Below are positions 35,532 to 46,744 of a stretch of DNA of 64,000 bases, one piece after another (position 1 is the stretch's first letter; every line of letters starts with the position of its first letter). This DNA is from Protopterus annectens. Its lineage: Eukaryota; Chordata; Ceratodontiformes; Protopteridae. The notes beneath the pieces were generated by a model. That model was not told where the DNA came from, searched no databases, and was given only the letters and a program-made list of their open reading frames with translations. The stretch is from positions 1,073,118,413-1,073,182,412 of the forward strand of contig NC_056725.1 in NCBI RefSeq assembly GCF_019279795.1, written 5' to 3'. The translations under genes were made by a program, and so were the position numbers.

Positions 35532-38022
35532 GAAATAATATCAGATATTCAACAACTTGAGCTCTAGATTAGAGAAAAGATTATTGTTTGTTTAGCAAAT
35601 ATGGTAGTAAAAGTATTTCTCCTTGTAATAATAGTTCTTGATTTTGCACGTAAATGTCCTTTCATAAAAATGCTGTAAATTGTATTATGTTTAAATCTAT
35701 TCATTCTTGCTAATATGAATTGTTATCCATTAGAGTAAATGTTTGAATTATACTGGATTATTATTGTGTCATTTCATGCATGCTTAATATTTAAACTGAT
35801 GATCTCAGAACTTATCTGGCAATCTCTAATCTTCTTGGATTCTTTTCTTCTAAATTTATGCATTTTGTTTTTATTTTTACTGTCAGGGGAACCATATATG
35901 TGCATGCACAAGTAACAGAACATGCTGCAAAGGCATCATTCAGTACCCTTTTCGAATTTGTTTATATAACAATTAGGTTGGGAAGAGGTAATTGTAAAAA
36001 CAATTTGGAATATTTTACAGTGATCATTATTTGTGCTATTTGTGGTGATCTCACATTCCAATACAATAGGCATATGCAGTGGACGTTGTGGTTTAAACTA
36101 CAAATCCAGTCCTTGGCATGAAAACAACTGCTCACACTCCTGAATTGCTTGACTCTCACTCAGGGGAACATATGGACTAAGGATTCTTCTCTAGAGAATG
36201 AACCCATCCATAGTGTGGTCAGGAGGGCAGGGCTTAAAGATCAGTGAGCAAGAGTGAATAGAAAAAACAACAAATGATCAGCAGTTAATGGCTTGACGGA
36301 GGTGATGACAGTGTGCATTTCTGCAAACAATGAATTGAGATACTTTACTGTGGTCATTTTTTTCAGATTCATAGCAATCACATATTAAAGGGGTACATGG
36401 AATAAGACTATATTTTGAGGGCAGGGATGCTGCCCATATCTAAAAGTAGACAGAAGTTTCATGACCTCTGCTGAAAGATTGTTGTTATGGCTTGGCTCAA
36501 GGCCATGCATGTATCTATAAAGAATAAGCTAAACTTCCTTACTGGGGAAACTAATACTCCACTTTCTTTATAATCACTCATTAGAACTATACAAAAATGG
36601 CTATAATTTTGGGGTTAGGCTATGTGTGAAAGCAAAGGGAAATTACATGAGCCATGTAAAATTGTAGCTTGTTGTTTTGAAATCGGGGCTAAGGTGGAGA
36701 CAGTATATGAAATTACAGGGCATTTAGATGACCACTTGTGGAATCACCATTGATATATCCAGTCAGTGGACAGTATATTGTCTGAAAGCAAGTTGAAATA
36801 TGTTTCTGCAGTCATTATAGCTTTCATTTTGTACACTAGGAGACATCAGAAGTACTCATGATATATGGCTGATGTATGGCTGCTGGTGGAGGAACAGGCT
36901 ATGAGCAAAAGCAGAGTGTAGTTCCATTATCACTGCTGATCACTTATACAGTTTGTTGTGGGAACAGCATGTCTGTGACCATTATATTTATGTGACGTAT
37001 TTTAAGTCAAAGGAGTGTTTGTAATGTTTAAAACTGCAGAGTAGATACAATCCATGTTTTGACTATCAAGTTGTTACTTTATTACAAAAATGTCAAAACT
37101 TGCATAAAACAAAATCTTTAGTATTAGTTCTTAATAAATATGCATAGTTTTATTTTTCTTATAGGGATAAAATACTGCATATATAAAGTCCTAAATATAT
37201 TTTGCTTTTATGACAACAAAATTAAAACTTTTATCACATTTTTCTGAAAGTGATATTTTCCAGCATTTAAAATAATACTACTCAAAAAAGATGACTTGTG
37301 GCTTAGAACTAAGAAATTCAGTTTGTAGCTATTTTATTTCTCTGCGCTTAAAAGCACAACCTAAATGCAATTCATAATTGAATATTTGGATATTTGGATT
37401 TGTTGTGGAATGAATTTTAGTAGAAAATGTCAAACTGTTTCAAAGACATTCAAAGATAGAACCATATATAATATTCTCTACCTATATAGAGCAAACTCTA
37501 TGAAACCATTAGCACATGCCAGGTTACCCTGCCCAGTAGTATTATTCTAAGTTTTCAATAAGTACAGTAATACAACTTTTGCATAGAGTGGTAGAATGCA
37601 GCCAATATTTATATCTTTGCTGTATTGTGTTTTCACCTGCAGCCCCCTTACTCATGTGTGCTACCCCTAACCCTACACATTACATTACTAAAATCCCCTT
37701 CTGTGAAAGAACCTCTAATCAGGACAAAAGGATAGAGAACATGCACTGCAACAAATAGACACAACAATAGATATATCGCCTGACATAACCCTAACTCTAA
37801 CCATACTCTGTGAATACTCCCACATACAAATTAACTGTTGTAAAAGAATCATACAAATTTTGAAAAATACCACCTTTTCAGTCAAGCATTCATTTTCCTG
37901 CATATTCCTACATACCTAAATTATATAAAGCTAGAATTCAGCTAGATGTGGTTCACACACAATTCTAGTTGCATATTTGTGCTCTTTGTCAATTTTTGGA
38001 ACTCATTTGTGTGTTGCTCATT

Positions 38023-38030
<8 letters not shown>
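35532..38030. other. AT-rich non-coding, nothing recognised
   Basis: Beyond the possible gypsy pol end, no domain, hairpin element or tandem repeat was recognised. An LTR could lie here but no partner copy is visible in the window. Confidence 0.4.

Positions 38031-38031
<1 letters not shown>

Positions 38032-38108
<77 letters not shown>
38032..38108. repeat. (GT)n(TA)n compound microsatellite
   Basis: Gt repeats pass into acata and ta repeats, ending at a MITE-like terminus. Confidence 0.95.
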
Positions 38109-38110
<2 letters not shown>

Positions 38111-38165
38111 TCTATTTCAGAAGACTGAGTCATCAGAAAGTCAAATTTCATATGGTCAAGAAAAT
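38107..38165. mobile_element. Terminal fragment of a shared-core MITE
   Basis: gatctatttcaga...caaatttcatatggtcaag resembles the left end of MITE M3 (gggtctacttcaga...gaatttcatatggccgag at 40.2 kb). Only one end is present; the core is missing. Confidence 0.4.
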
Positions 38166-38254
38166 ATAGATTCAAAATATAGCATTGAAACTAATACAAT
38201 TTAGGCAAAACAGTAATAGCTTTGTTTAATAGAACATGCTCACTAAATGAAAAC

Positions 38255-38350
38255 CTGTGAAATGGCCTACAAATTCTCACTTAATGTTAATGCCATAGAA
38301 TGAAAATGAGTGAACTGCCCAGCAAATTCTCACTTAATGTTAATGCCATA
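38255..38350 (+). repeat. 53-bp tandem duplication
   Basis: aaattctcacttaatgttaa and the following tgccatagaa occur at 38,271 and again at 38,324, with similar flanks (gtgaaatggcc / gtgaactgccc). Confidence 0.85.
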
Positions 38351-38469
38351 GAAAATGGAGCACAAACCTAACTACTGGTACATCAGTCCAGTGCCATCTT
38401 GTAGGAGCCACAGAACGTTAAAATAAAAGCTGGCCACCTTACAATTTAGCATTAAGTGAGTGTTGTCAT

Positions 38470-40190
38470 GTGCATTTATCAGATGACTGGCAAACTGTCT
38501 ACTTGTCAGACTTCTGTACTTTTTTTTGTAAAGTAAGTACCTTTAAGAGACATTTTATATACAGTTTACAAGCTGTCTAATATGGGGTTGTAGCCATAAT
38601 TGCTTAATGACAGCTTATAAGACATTAAACTTTTTTTTTTAGATTCATCAGAGAGGTGAAAATTGGTGTGCTGCTATAGGCACCAATCTCCCTAGCTACA
38701 TCTTTAATAAATGCACATTAAAATGATAGTGCTTCAGAGATCTACGAGAACCATACAAAGTAGAACTCCAGATGCCATCTGGCAATATGCTTGCAATTAT
38801 ATAGACTCTGTGCATGACAGGCAAATGACTAAATGCCACATTTCCAAATATGAGATGCAACCATCGGCAGCTCTTTAGGCAGTGTGTAACACCTAGAGAG
38901 AGCAATATGGCCCAATACTCTTCTATAAGGAAGGGGCATCAAATGCTTTTGGACAGATGAGTTGGTTTTGGCCACTGGTAATACCAGCATGACATTTTTT
39001 GTAATCTTGCCCGATGGTCATTACTATGGATGCTAAGGGCATGAAAAGCACATTCCATTATTAACTGGAAGAATTTATTTTGCATCCCAAAACAGGTTAG
39101 CAGAATATATTCAGAATAAAAAATAAATACAGGAACTTGTTTATTCATGCCATAGGTCATGGCTGAAAATGAACCAAGTTAAATAGATAGATAAAAACCA
39201 TTTCCCTTATTTATAATCCCTGCAGACAATGATGATAATAACAAGAGTTAGCTCATGAATCTTTCAATCACCTGGTTTCTATGATTTCTGGATCTATGGA
39301 TCCTTGCAGCAGCCACAATTTTAAATAAGTTTTATTCTGAAAGTAGCTCCCATATTTTAAGGATCACAGAAAATCCTGAAGGCAATAGCTTAAATGATTC
39401 TTATAAAATAAACACGCTATTTGCTTAAAAATAAATAACAGGGTTGCTTATTGCAGCTAAACAGTACTGAAATAGGTTAATCCATAAGCTGAAGTTTGCT
39501 ATAAATATTAAGAATGACCAAGTAATATTACTATATCTGCCTTTCATTAGAAAGTGACCTAACATCTGGCCACATCCCCCAGGACCAATCATTGGTAGGT
39601 AAAATAATGTTTTTTCCTATTAAAGCAAGTAAAAGTGTACCGGCAATGTGAATTTGCTTTACAGTCTTCTCTTTGCCAAGTTCTGTGCAAAAGTTGCAGA
39701 TAACCAAGTAATATGCAAATATGCCTCCGTATATGGAGAATAACTGAGCACAGTACAGATTTAACCAGCAACGGTTGTGCAATCTGAAAGAGTCACATCA
39801 AATTTTTGTATGTCAAGAAAAATTGTTCATAAACTGAAATTTATATATGCATTACCAATTTACATCTACAGAAATCATGCAAGCTCAATGCAACTTAATG
39901 AAATTCACTACAGGAGTAAACATGTGCAGCAATCTCTCTAGAAAATGACAAATGTCCACAAACAATTACAAATATCATCAACGTTCGTAGATGGATGTAT
40001 ATAAGTGCACATATCACAATATGAGAAAACCAATATACAATGTATATGTGTGATATGCAATGGATTAACATGATCGTATCAGAGAGCAGTGTCATCACAC
40101 ATAAACGCACCAATGACTTGGAATATTATACAAATGGTGAGACATGTATAAGTAATGAAAGCTAAGAAATGCCATCTTGTGCATAGGAAG
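38470..40190. other. Non-coding, nothing recognised
   Basis: No exon, transposon protein or clear repeat was recognised here. Confidence 0.4.
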
Positions 40191-40212
40191 GAAGAAAAAC
40201 AGTTCCTAGGTA

Positions 40213-40527
40213 AGGGTCTACTTCAGATGATCGAAGTTTTAAAACTTTGAATTTCATATGGCCGAGACTATATTATCGAAGTTTCAAAACTTCGAATACC
40301 TGAAAGAAAAACAAAAACAAAACAAAAAACCCATGCACCCCCCAACACCCCCTGCTATTTAAATATACCAACTCCGAGATCACACAACAGCAAGAAAAAT
40401 GGAAAAGTTCCAGTTCTGCGCTGTATGCAGATATTTTTCAGAACGTTTGAAGTTTTAAAACTTTGATCATATGGTCTTGACCATATGAAATGCGAAGTTT
40501 TAAAATTTTGATAATCTGAAGGGGGCA
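40213..40527. mobile_element. Shared-core MITE, copy M3
   Basis: The ends are inverted: agggtctacttcagatgatc at the left and gataatctgaagggggcacc at the right. Both carry an inner palindrome gaagttttaaaactttg and a catatggcc/ggaccatatg-like step. The core (40,330-40,385: caccccccaacaccccctgc, ataccaactccgagatcaca) matches the cores of M1, M2 and M4. No ORF. Confidence 0.65.
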
Positions 40528-40530
40528 CCT

Positions 40531-41270
40531 ACGTAATGTTCAAAACACAAGTACAACACAAGCAATGATAGAATTCACTCAGTTACCAGAACCATGTGTG
40601 CAAATGCCTTGCATGTGTATTATGTCAAACATGCTGGCACAAGGTGTTATTGTAACAGTACAACTACATGACAATGATGATAATGCAGAGGAAGGTAAAT
40701 ATACATATAACATATGCCATGTATATGTGCAACATACAGGCGAGAGCAAAAAGGGGAAAGAGAGCTGGACAACACACACCCATATAAATGATGAAATGCA
40801 AGCAACAGAAAGTAGCACATAATAAAACACAACCTTATATAAAGAGACCAATTGGGCATGCATGTGGTCACAAAATAGGGTGGTGTGGAAGTTCTTTAAA
40901 GCTACACTGAGGCAAATGTCAAACATGGGCAAATGGAATTGCTGCTATAAACATGGCTGTGTACAAATGACAAGAACACAGCAATGTGCAACTGTTAAAC
41001 AGCAAGATGCATAGATGCACAAAAAAGAAAAAAAAATCATTATCACATACACACATATATTGTCATGCAAACATTATACAACAGGTGCCACAGATACCAT
41101 TACTGACATAAATAGCACCATCCAGGTATGGGACTGATCAAAGGACAGACCTGTGAACAATGGTACAATACAGGAAAATAGAATAATAGTATGTACACAG
41201 TCACATGTTATAAGGGAGTTTGTATATCAATCATATGTGCACACACATGTACATCTATATAAACCATTGC
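40531..41270. other. Non-coding, nothing recognised
   Basis: Rich in acatgcata-type words, like the stretches at 11-13 and 60-62 kb, but no protein domain or defined repeat was seen. Confidence 0.35.
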
Positions 41271-41844
41271 ATATAGGTTCATAGGTTCTTAGGTAGGTAC
41301 TAGGCTATCAGCCCAAGGTCTATGTAAGCCTAGCCAACAAGGTTCCCTGGCTTATGCCACCGGAGAAAGTTAATTTCCTGTGCCCCTGTCGAGCAGAGCC
41401 ACAGAAGTGATCCCTGGGGTGTATTTCCTATTTCCCATCCACTCATCAAGATTTTTCTTGAAGAGTGCTAATGAGGAATTTTGCTTGACATAGATGGGTA
41501 GCTTGTTCCAGTGTATAGGAAGTCTCTGGGACAGGTATCTATCTCTCCAGCATGTTCTGATTATTGTGGTTCCAAGGTTTAGGTCCCTAGAGCATGTATC
41601 TCAGAGGGATTGGGATTACTTTAGGTGTAGCATGTCCAACAGCTCTGGGTTTAACATAGCTTTATATGTTAGGCAGAGATCTCCTCAGAGTAGGCAATAT
41701 GCTGCAGAGTAAAGCTGGAGTTTTTTAAGATGGTCAGTGTAGGGCATCTGTTTGAGGCTAGCAATCCTCTTTGTGAGGTACATTGTAGCGTTTCCAACTG
41801 CTGCAGATGTCTTGTGAGGTACATTCCAAAAAGGGAGTTGTACT

Positions 41845-42912
41845 CTATAATGGTCTAATGAGTGCCGAGTAGAGGGGAAAAATGACCTCTTTTTTCCTGG
41901 ATGAGAACCCTTTTGTGATGAGGTGTGCCATATAGAAGGATTTCCTGACTACTGTGGCAATGTGATTATCAAAGGAGAGACTACTGTCCACCTGAGTCCC
42001 AAGGTCTCTTATCACACATTCAGCATTAAGTAGACTGCCATTTATGTGGTAGTTCATGGGTACAGAGTTTTTACCAAAGGGGATGACAATGCACTTTTTG
42101 GCATTGAGCTTGATGCCATGCCTCTGACACCAGGCATCTGTCTCAGTGAAGCCCTTCTGTAGGATGTCCACATCATTTGGGGACTCGACTATGGATCCTA
42201 GTTTACAGTTATCTGCACACATTGTTAGCCAGAAGCCTTCTGTGTTAACCTGTATTTCAGAGAAGTAGATACCAAACAGGAGAGGTCCCAGGGCTGAACC
42301 CTGAGGTACTCCACTTGTCACTGGTTTGAAGTCAGATTTGGAGTCGGCAACTTTTACAGTGTGGGTTCTGTCAGTGAGCCAGTTGGCAACCCATCTTGTG
42401 ACATAGGGATTTATACCTAGTTTAGTGAGTTTAGCTATAATTCCAGAATGGTGGATGGTGTCGAAAGCTTTGGCGAAGTCAAGATAGGCTTTGTGAACCA
42501 CCTTATTCTTGTCTACGGCTTTGATGACTGCCTCAAAGAAGTCAATCAGGTTCAGAAGGCATAATCTGCCTTTCACAAACCCGAACTGGGTGGGGTCTAG
42601 AGTTTGGAGGTTACCGATGTCTTTGTTTATGAGTTCCATGATGATATGTTCCATGACCTTGCAGACCAGGCTCATCAGGCTAATAGGGCGATAGTTCCCA
42701 GGATCAGTGGTGGCTCCCCCTTTGTGAAGTTGGATAACTGTTGCTGTGTGCCATTCAGTGGGCACAAAGCCTGACATGAGACTATGATTGAACATGGTGC
42801 TTAAGTGGGGAGCCATTTCATTCTGAAGTTCATGTAAAATGCAGCCTGAAATGTTGTACAGTCCCATGGATGCTGTGTTTTTGGTTTTAAAGAGTGCAGC
42901 TTTTACCTGCAT
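41845..42912 (-). pseudogene. CR1 ORF2 reverse transcriptase, copy C
   Basis: The 355-residue frame covers the CR1 RT fingers and palm: NTASMGLYNISGCILHELQ, WHTATVIQLHKGGATTDPG, NYRPISLMSLVCKVMEHII, QFGFVKGRLCLLNLIDFFE, LDFAKAFDTIHHSGIIAKL, TSGVPQGSALGPLLFGIYF, MCADNCKLGSI, VIRDLGTQVDSSLSFDNHI and the start of the thumb. The palm pair reads DN (codons at 42,213-42,208) where active RTs have DD, so it cannot polymerise. The frame stops at 41,845 (SALIRPL), where relatives continue; the 3' rest down to about 41,480 is in other frames. Confidence 0.85.
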
Positions 42913-42920
42913 AGTTGTGG

Positions 42921-44219
42921 TTACAGGGACTCTGCATTCTTCCTGTATAGATATTGGCCCTTTAGGGAGTGAGAGGTTGTAAAGTTAGCACTGAATCTAT
43001 CTGCCAGAATGTTGGCAATATCAGCTGGTTCTGAAATTTTCATGCTGTTGTGCTGTAACTCAGAGCAGATCTGGGTGTTGCCATTGAGATTCTTGACATA
43101 GCTATAGAATGCTTTGTGGTTGCCCTTAGAATCAGTGGTGATTTTGTTTTCGTAGCTAGCTTTGGAGGATCTTATAAGGGATCTCAGCTTCTTACTGAGG
43201 CTTACCAGGGAGCTCCTCCAGTCATGGGATTTTTCTCTCTTTTGCAACAGTTTCTTCCTTCTGTTGTAGAGTTTGTTTATGGCAGAGGACCACCAGATTG
43301 GCTTCCTTTTTTTGGAGGATAGCATCTTGGTTCTGTTTGGGATGGCACAATCCATGCACTAGTGTAAGTGCTTATAGAGTGCATTTGTGTAGTATTCAGC
43401 AGTTGTAACTGTATTGTCCATCTGCATGGGTGTCATGAAGTTCACCACTTCTGTCTTAAGAGGCATGAAGTTGGCTTTGGAGAAATGTTTTACCATGGTT
43501 TCCTTAATGGTGGGTGGGGGTGAGATTCGAATATCTAGGGTGATTAGCGTATGGTCGGATCTAATCAACGAGGAGTTGACTTCAGGTGTGGAACAACAGT
43601 CACTCAGGTTGGTAACGTCTAAGTCTAGGATATTGTTGCCCCCGGTGGGGGTGTGGATAAGTTGATCAAGGGCATTGGAATTTATGAATTCCAGAAAGTG
43701 TTAAGCAAAGGAGTTGGTACATGAGTAGTTTTTCCAGTTAATGGTGGGGTGGTTGAAATTGCCCATTATTAGGGTGTTTGGTTGAACCCTAATATTTTCC
43801 ACTATATCAAGAAAACAGGAGTGGGAATCCTGGGGCATGTTGGGGGATCTGTAGCAAGCTATAATCTGGATTGCAGTTTTGCCCAGAGTTAGTTGCACTT
43901 GGATAACTTTGGATGCATTATGCTGTGCAACAAGCCTGGAGTTGTAGATATCTTTAATGAATATGGACACACCTCTGCCTTTGGTGTTCTGGTTCAGGTT
44001 AGATGGCCGAAAAGTGTGGTATGAGTTATAGCCTGGTAATGCAGGGGTGTTCGCTAGAACCTTGAACCAGGTATCAGTCACTGCACAGATATCAATGTTC
44101 TCCACTTTAAGGAGTGCCTCGAGTGAATGCATTTTGAGATTTAGACTTCTAGCATTGAGTAGCATTACCCTCAGTTTTTGCTTGCCAGTTCCTGTTACGG
44201 TGGTGAATTTCAAAACCAA
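42921..44219 (-). pseudogene. CR1 ORF2 endonuclease and linker, copy C
   Basis: From 44,219 the frame gives the APE endonuclease: MLLNARSLNLKMHSLEALLK, AVTDTWFKVLANTPALPGY, GRGVSIFIKDIYNSRLV, IMGNFNHPTINWKNY, then after a stop near 43,701 the SDHTLITLDI block (43,568-43,359). Linker frames up to 42,921 include LYNRRKKLLQKREKSHDW. The GDFN motif reads GNFN and ETW reads DTW, so catalytic residues are changed. Frame breaks at about 43,700, 43,570 and 43,357 separate the pieces. Confidence 0.8.
44195..44210. repeat. Target-site duplication of the Penelope-like insertion, left copy
   Basis: ttacggtggtgaattt is identical to 45,512-45,527 and belongs to the CR1 host sequence at the ORF1/ORF2 junction. 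Confidence 0.9.
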
Positions 44220-44376
44220 AATACAGACTCTGCTGATACCAATAAAGGCTGTCTCTCCTTAGATTTCTTCTGTTCAGAAGAGTATAAATTCCAAATAACT
44301 CCACAGGCAAGCTCCAGTGACACAAATTGATTATTTATTGAACAAAGAAAACAGTGAGATAATAAAACAGCAGATT
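44211..44376 (-). repeat. Inverted arm of the Penelope-like insertion, left
   Basis: Read on the minus strand it starts aatctgctgttttattatct and ends tttggttttg. It matches the plus-strand sequence 45,323-45,487 with only scattered differences, such as gttcaata versus attcaata. Confidence 0.9.
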
Positions 44377-44423
44377 AAGCGTTTTCATCTCCACTCGGGA
44401 GACTTCATCAGAATCATCTGCTG
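44368..44423 (-). ncRNA. Candidate hammerhead ribozyme
   Basis: On the minus strand, stem I 5' strand is cagca (44,423-44,419), a gat bulge and gatt (44,415-44,412). The core CTGATGA follows at 44,411-44,405. Stem II is gtctcc (44,403-44,398) paired with ggagat (44,392-44,387). GAAA is at 44,386-44,383, followed by a very short stem III (acgc loop). The predicted cut lies between 44,377 and 44,376, after which aatc and tgctg close stem I. Penelope-like elements are known to carry such minimal hammerheads with short stem III. One extra A between core and stem II, and a G-U closing pair, are departures that could weaken it. Confidence 0.6.
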
Positions 44424-45016
44424 AAAGTAACCATGCACTTAACATACCACATCATTGCTTTTCATTGGTCAACCAATTAATTAATTAATTAATTAATTAA
44501 ATAAATTAGCTTATGTCAGATCAAATACATTAACCATGTTATAATTCATAGTATATAAAACACAACATTAAATACAACCTAGAAATTTAAATGTAAATGT
44601 CAGTATAAATACAAGTTAAAACCTATAGAAGACTGTGCATTAGTTAATCCTAAAAACTAGTAAAAATGTACAACTGTAAAAATAAATAAATACTTTTAAG
44701 TGCAGACCAAAATACATTTTGTAAGCAGACTAAAACTGTAATACCATGTGTTGTTACTGGGGGAAACAACACCTCCAAATTCCTGAGGAAATACATATAA
44801 ATATTATTAGGAAAAATTACATGTAAATTCAATAAATAATTAAATAAATTAATTATTAAATATTGCACTGTACAATAGCATGTTAAAATGTTAAAAATGT
44901 TAAAAAATATTATTGTTGTTATTAACAGTTAATACAGAGGGATGAATCAGTGTACACACTTATATATTTATATATTTACTGATATTCTGCCCTTGTATTG
45001 ATGTTAGTGTATTTAC

Positions 45017-45322
45017 TTAGGGGTCCGACCTTTTGGGGTTAGCTGATAATAGTTTTAAAGCAGGGGTGAGAGAAATGTGGTCATTCAGACCAGGATTATT
45101 ACATGCATCAAGCCTTAACTGCCAAATCAATTCCCAAAATTCCAGTCGGGTCTCCCAATCACCCCCTCTCTCGCTTTGCTTAACTTCCTGTAGCACCTAA
45201 AATTTATAGTCTGCTTCCTTACAGGTCAGTAGGTGCCTGTATAGGGCATCGTTTTCATTCTTCCTATTAATATCATGTATATGCTCATATATGCGTAACT
45301 TTAGGTTACGCTCTGTCTTTCC
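45017..45322 (-). pseudogene. GIY-YIG endonuclease domain, C-terminal part (Penelope-like)
   Basis: The frame starts inside the domain with GKTERNLKLRIYEHIHDINR, the (Y)IGKT...R..EH..DIR block of Penelope-type GIY-YIG endonucleases. It continues with NDALYRHLLTCKEADYKF, a TAG stop, then VLQEVKQSERGGDWETRLEF, a WELIWQLRLDACNNPGLNDH block, and ends SANPKRSDP at 45,017. In active elements this enzyme cuts target DNA to prime reverse transcription. The GIY motif itself and all the RT are missing because the inverted arm begins at 45,323. Confidence 0.75.
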
Positions 45323-45511
45323 AATCTGCTGTTTTATTATCTCACTGTTTTCTTTATTCAATAAATAATCAATTTATGTCACTGGAGCTTGCCTGTGGAG
45401 TTATTTGGAATTTATACTCTTCCGAACAGAAGAATTCAAGGAGGGACAGCCTTTATTGGTATCAGCAGAGTCTGTATTTTGGTTTTGTGGTTCGTGCAGT
45501 GTTATTGTGGA
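45323..45511 (+). repeat. Inverted arm of the Penelope-like insertion, right
   Basis: The plus strand starts aatctgctg, exactly the predicted 5' end after hammerhead cleavage, and runs to tttggttttg at 45,487. A further 24 bp (45,488-45,511) has no partner in the left arm. Confidence 0.85.
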
Positions 45512-45527
45512 TTACGGTGGTGAATTT
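45512..45527. repeat. Target-site duplication of the Penelope-like insertion, right copy
   Basis: Identical to 44,195-44,210. Confidence 0.9.
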
Positions 45528-46491
45528 GTCATTTGAACCTTGCCTAACAAAGGCACTATAGGGGCGGCAAGACCCTTTATCAGTATCCAGAATCCCAGGG
45601 GTGACAGGTGCAGGCCAACTCTGGAAAAGCATTGTGGTCTGTCGACCATGTCGTCCCAGGCAGATAGACTCTGGATTCCCTTAGAATGATACCAGAAGCT
45701 TAGCCAATTGTTGAAGTCAATCATTTTGTCCTTGTACTGCAGTATCATTGGGGGTGATGGCAGGATGGTACTCAGGGCTAGGGTCATACCTGCCTGGGCT
45801 ACAAGATCTGAGCGCTTTTCCATGTCTCTTTTTATGTAGTCCAGGGAGGTATGTCTCAGGTCATTCACACCAACATGGACAATGACAGAGTTATATTTGT
45901 ACTTGTTGTGGAGTGACCTGAGTGCGTGCGTTATGTGGCAGATCCTGGCACCTGACAGGCAGCTGACAGTAAACTTCTCCATGTTTAGTGTGGTGAGTGG
46001 GATATCAGTGTAGCTGACTATAGAGTCACCTATGACTGTGTGTTGGGTACTTTGTTTTGCCTTATGGGCTGTGGTTTATTGGCACACTGCGTCTGTGGGT
46101 TATGTGTCATTTGGGTTGTGTTGGGGGATGGAGGTTGCTTGCGTTTATGCTTTGGACGTCTCTGTTGCTTGAGCAGATTATTATTGAGAGCCTCTGCAAA
46201 TGTTTTTGTGTTTCTATGTGTGGATTTTGGAGGTGTAGGTTTAGTGGGACTATGTGATGAGTGTGATGTAGCGCAAGTGTTTACCTTCTCCACTTGACTG
46301 TCAAGTTCATTCTTAGTTGGAGAGAGCTTTACCTCCAGTTTGGCTAGATAAGTGCATCTCTCACAGGTTGTGGTGTTGGGTGGTAGGAGGAGAGGGTTGT
46401 CTATGTACATGAGGCAATTGCTGCATTGCCCCAAGATACTTAGATTCATCAGATAGACAGGAGAGAACACTGGGAGTTGACCCTTGGACAT
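45528..46491 (-). pseudogene. CR1 ORF1 protein, zinc-finger-like plus SGNH/esterase, copy C
   Basis: The N-terminal frame (46,491-46,030) has QCSNCLMYIDNPLLLP and CERCTYLAKLE, the paired-cysteine block, then a Lys/Thr/Pro-rich linker. The esterase part begins TVIGDSIVSYTDI (about 46,040), with the GDS serine kept. It continues in the next frame (45,982-45,512) with CHITHALRSLHNKYKYNSVI, VGVNDLRHTSLDYIKRDME and RVGLHLSPLGF. The last block normally reads DG.H; here VG.H, so the catalytic Asp is lost. It is the mirror image of copy B, which lost the Ser but kept the Asp. A frame break lies between 46,030 and 45,982. Confidence 0.75.
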
Positions 46492-46744
46492 GCCTGAATA
46501 GAAAAATCTACTTTCCTCTAGACAAGTGAGGAAAGTGAGTATACGAGCTGTTTTTTTTTCTAAGCAAGTGAGGAAAGTAAGGACAAAAACTGTTTTCCTC
46601 TAGGTAAAGAGGAAGGTTGAGTACTGCATTAATCTGTAGCTTATTTAGTGCTAACAGCAAGTTCTGAAGAAATGCTGTACACGAATAAGAAATTTCAAGT
46701 GCTAAAACTAAGAATCTGTACCCAGATCTTGTGGTAGATAAGCT

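Larger units (their letters stand above)
44211..45511 (-). mobile_element. Penelope-like retroelement, 5'-truncated, with inverted arms
   Basis: This 1.3 kb insertion in LINE C is flanked by perfect 16-bp duplications. Reading leftward on the minus strand it has an inverted arm (45,511-45,323), the tail of a GIY-YIG domain (45,322-45,017), an AT-rich 3' region with attaatta repeats (44,477-44,500), a candidate hammerhead ribozyme (44,423-44,368), and a second arm (44,376-44,211). The arms are 165-166 bp and nearly identical when inverted. GIY-YIG endonuclease, hammerhead motifs and inverted terminal fragments are known traits of Penelope-like elements. The RT is lost by truncation. Confidence 0.8.

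Noticed and set aside
41845..42912. 355-residue open frame as a possible domesticated host gene
   Set aside because: It sits in a complete CR1 copy with its promoter units, ORF1 and 3' tip, has a dead palm motif and is truncated by frame breaks on both sides.
44211..45511. Ordinary DNA transposon with long terminal inverted repeats
   Set aside because: The 16-bp target duplication, GIY-YIG coding sequence and hammerhead motif fit a Penelope-like retroelement; the inverted arms are unequal at the outer end.
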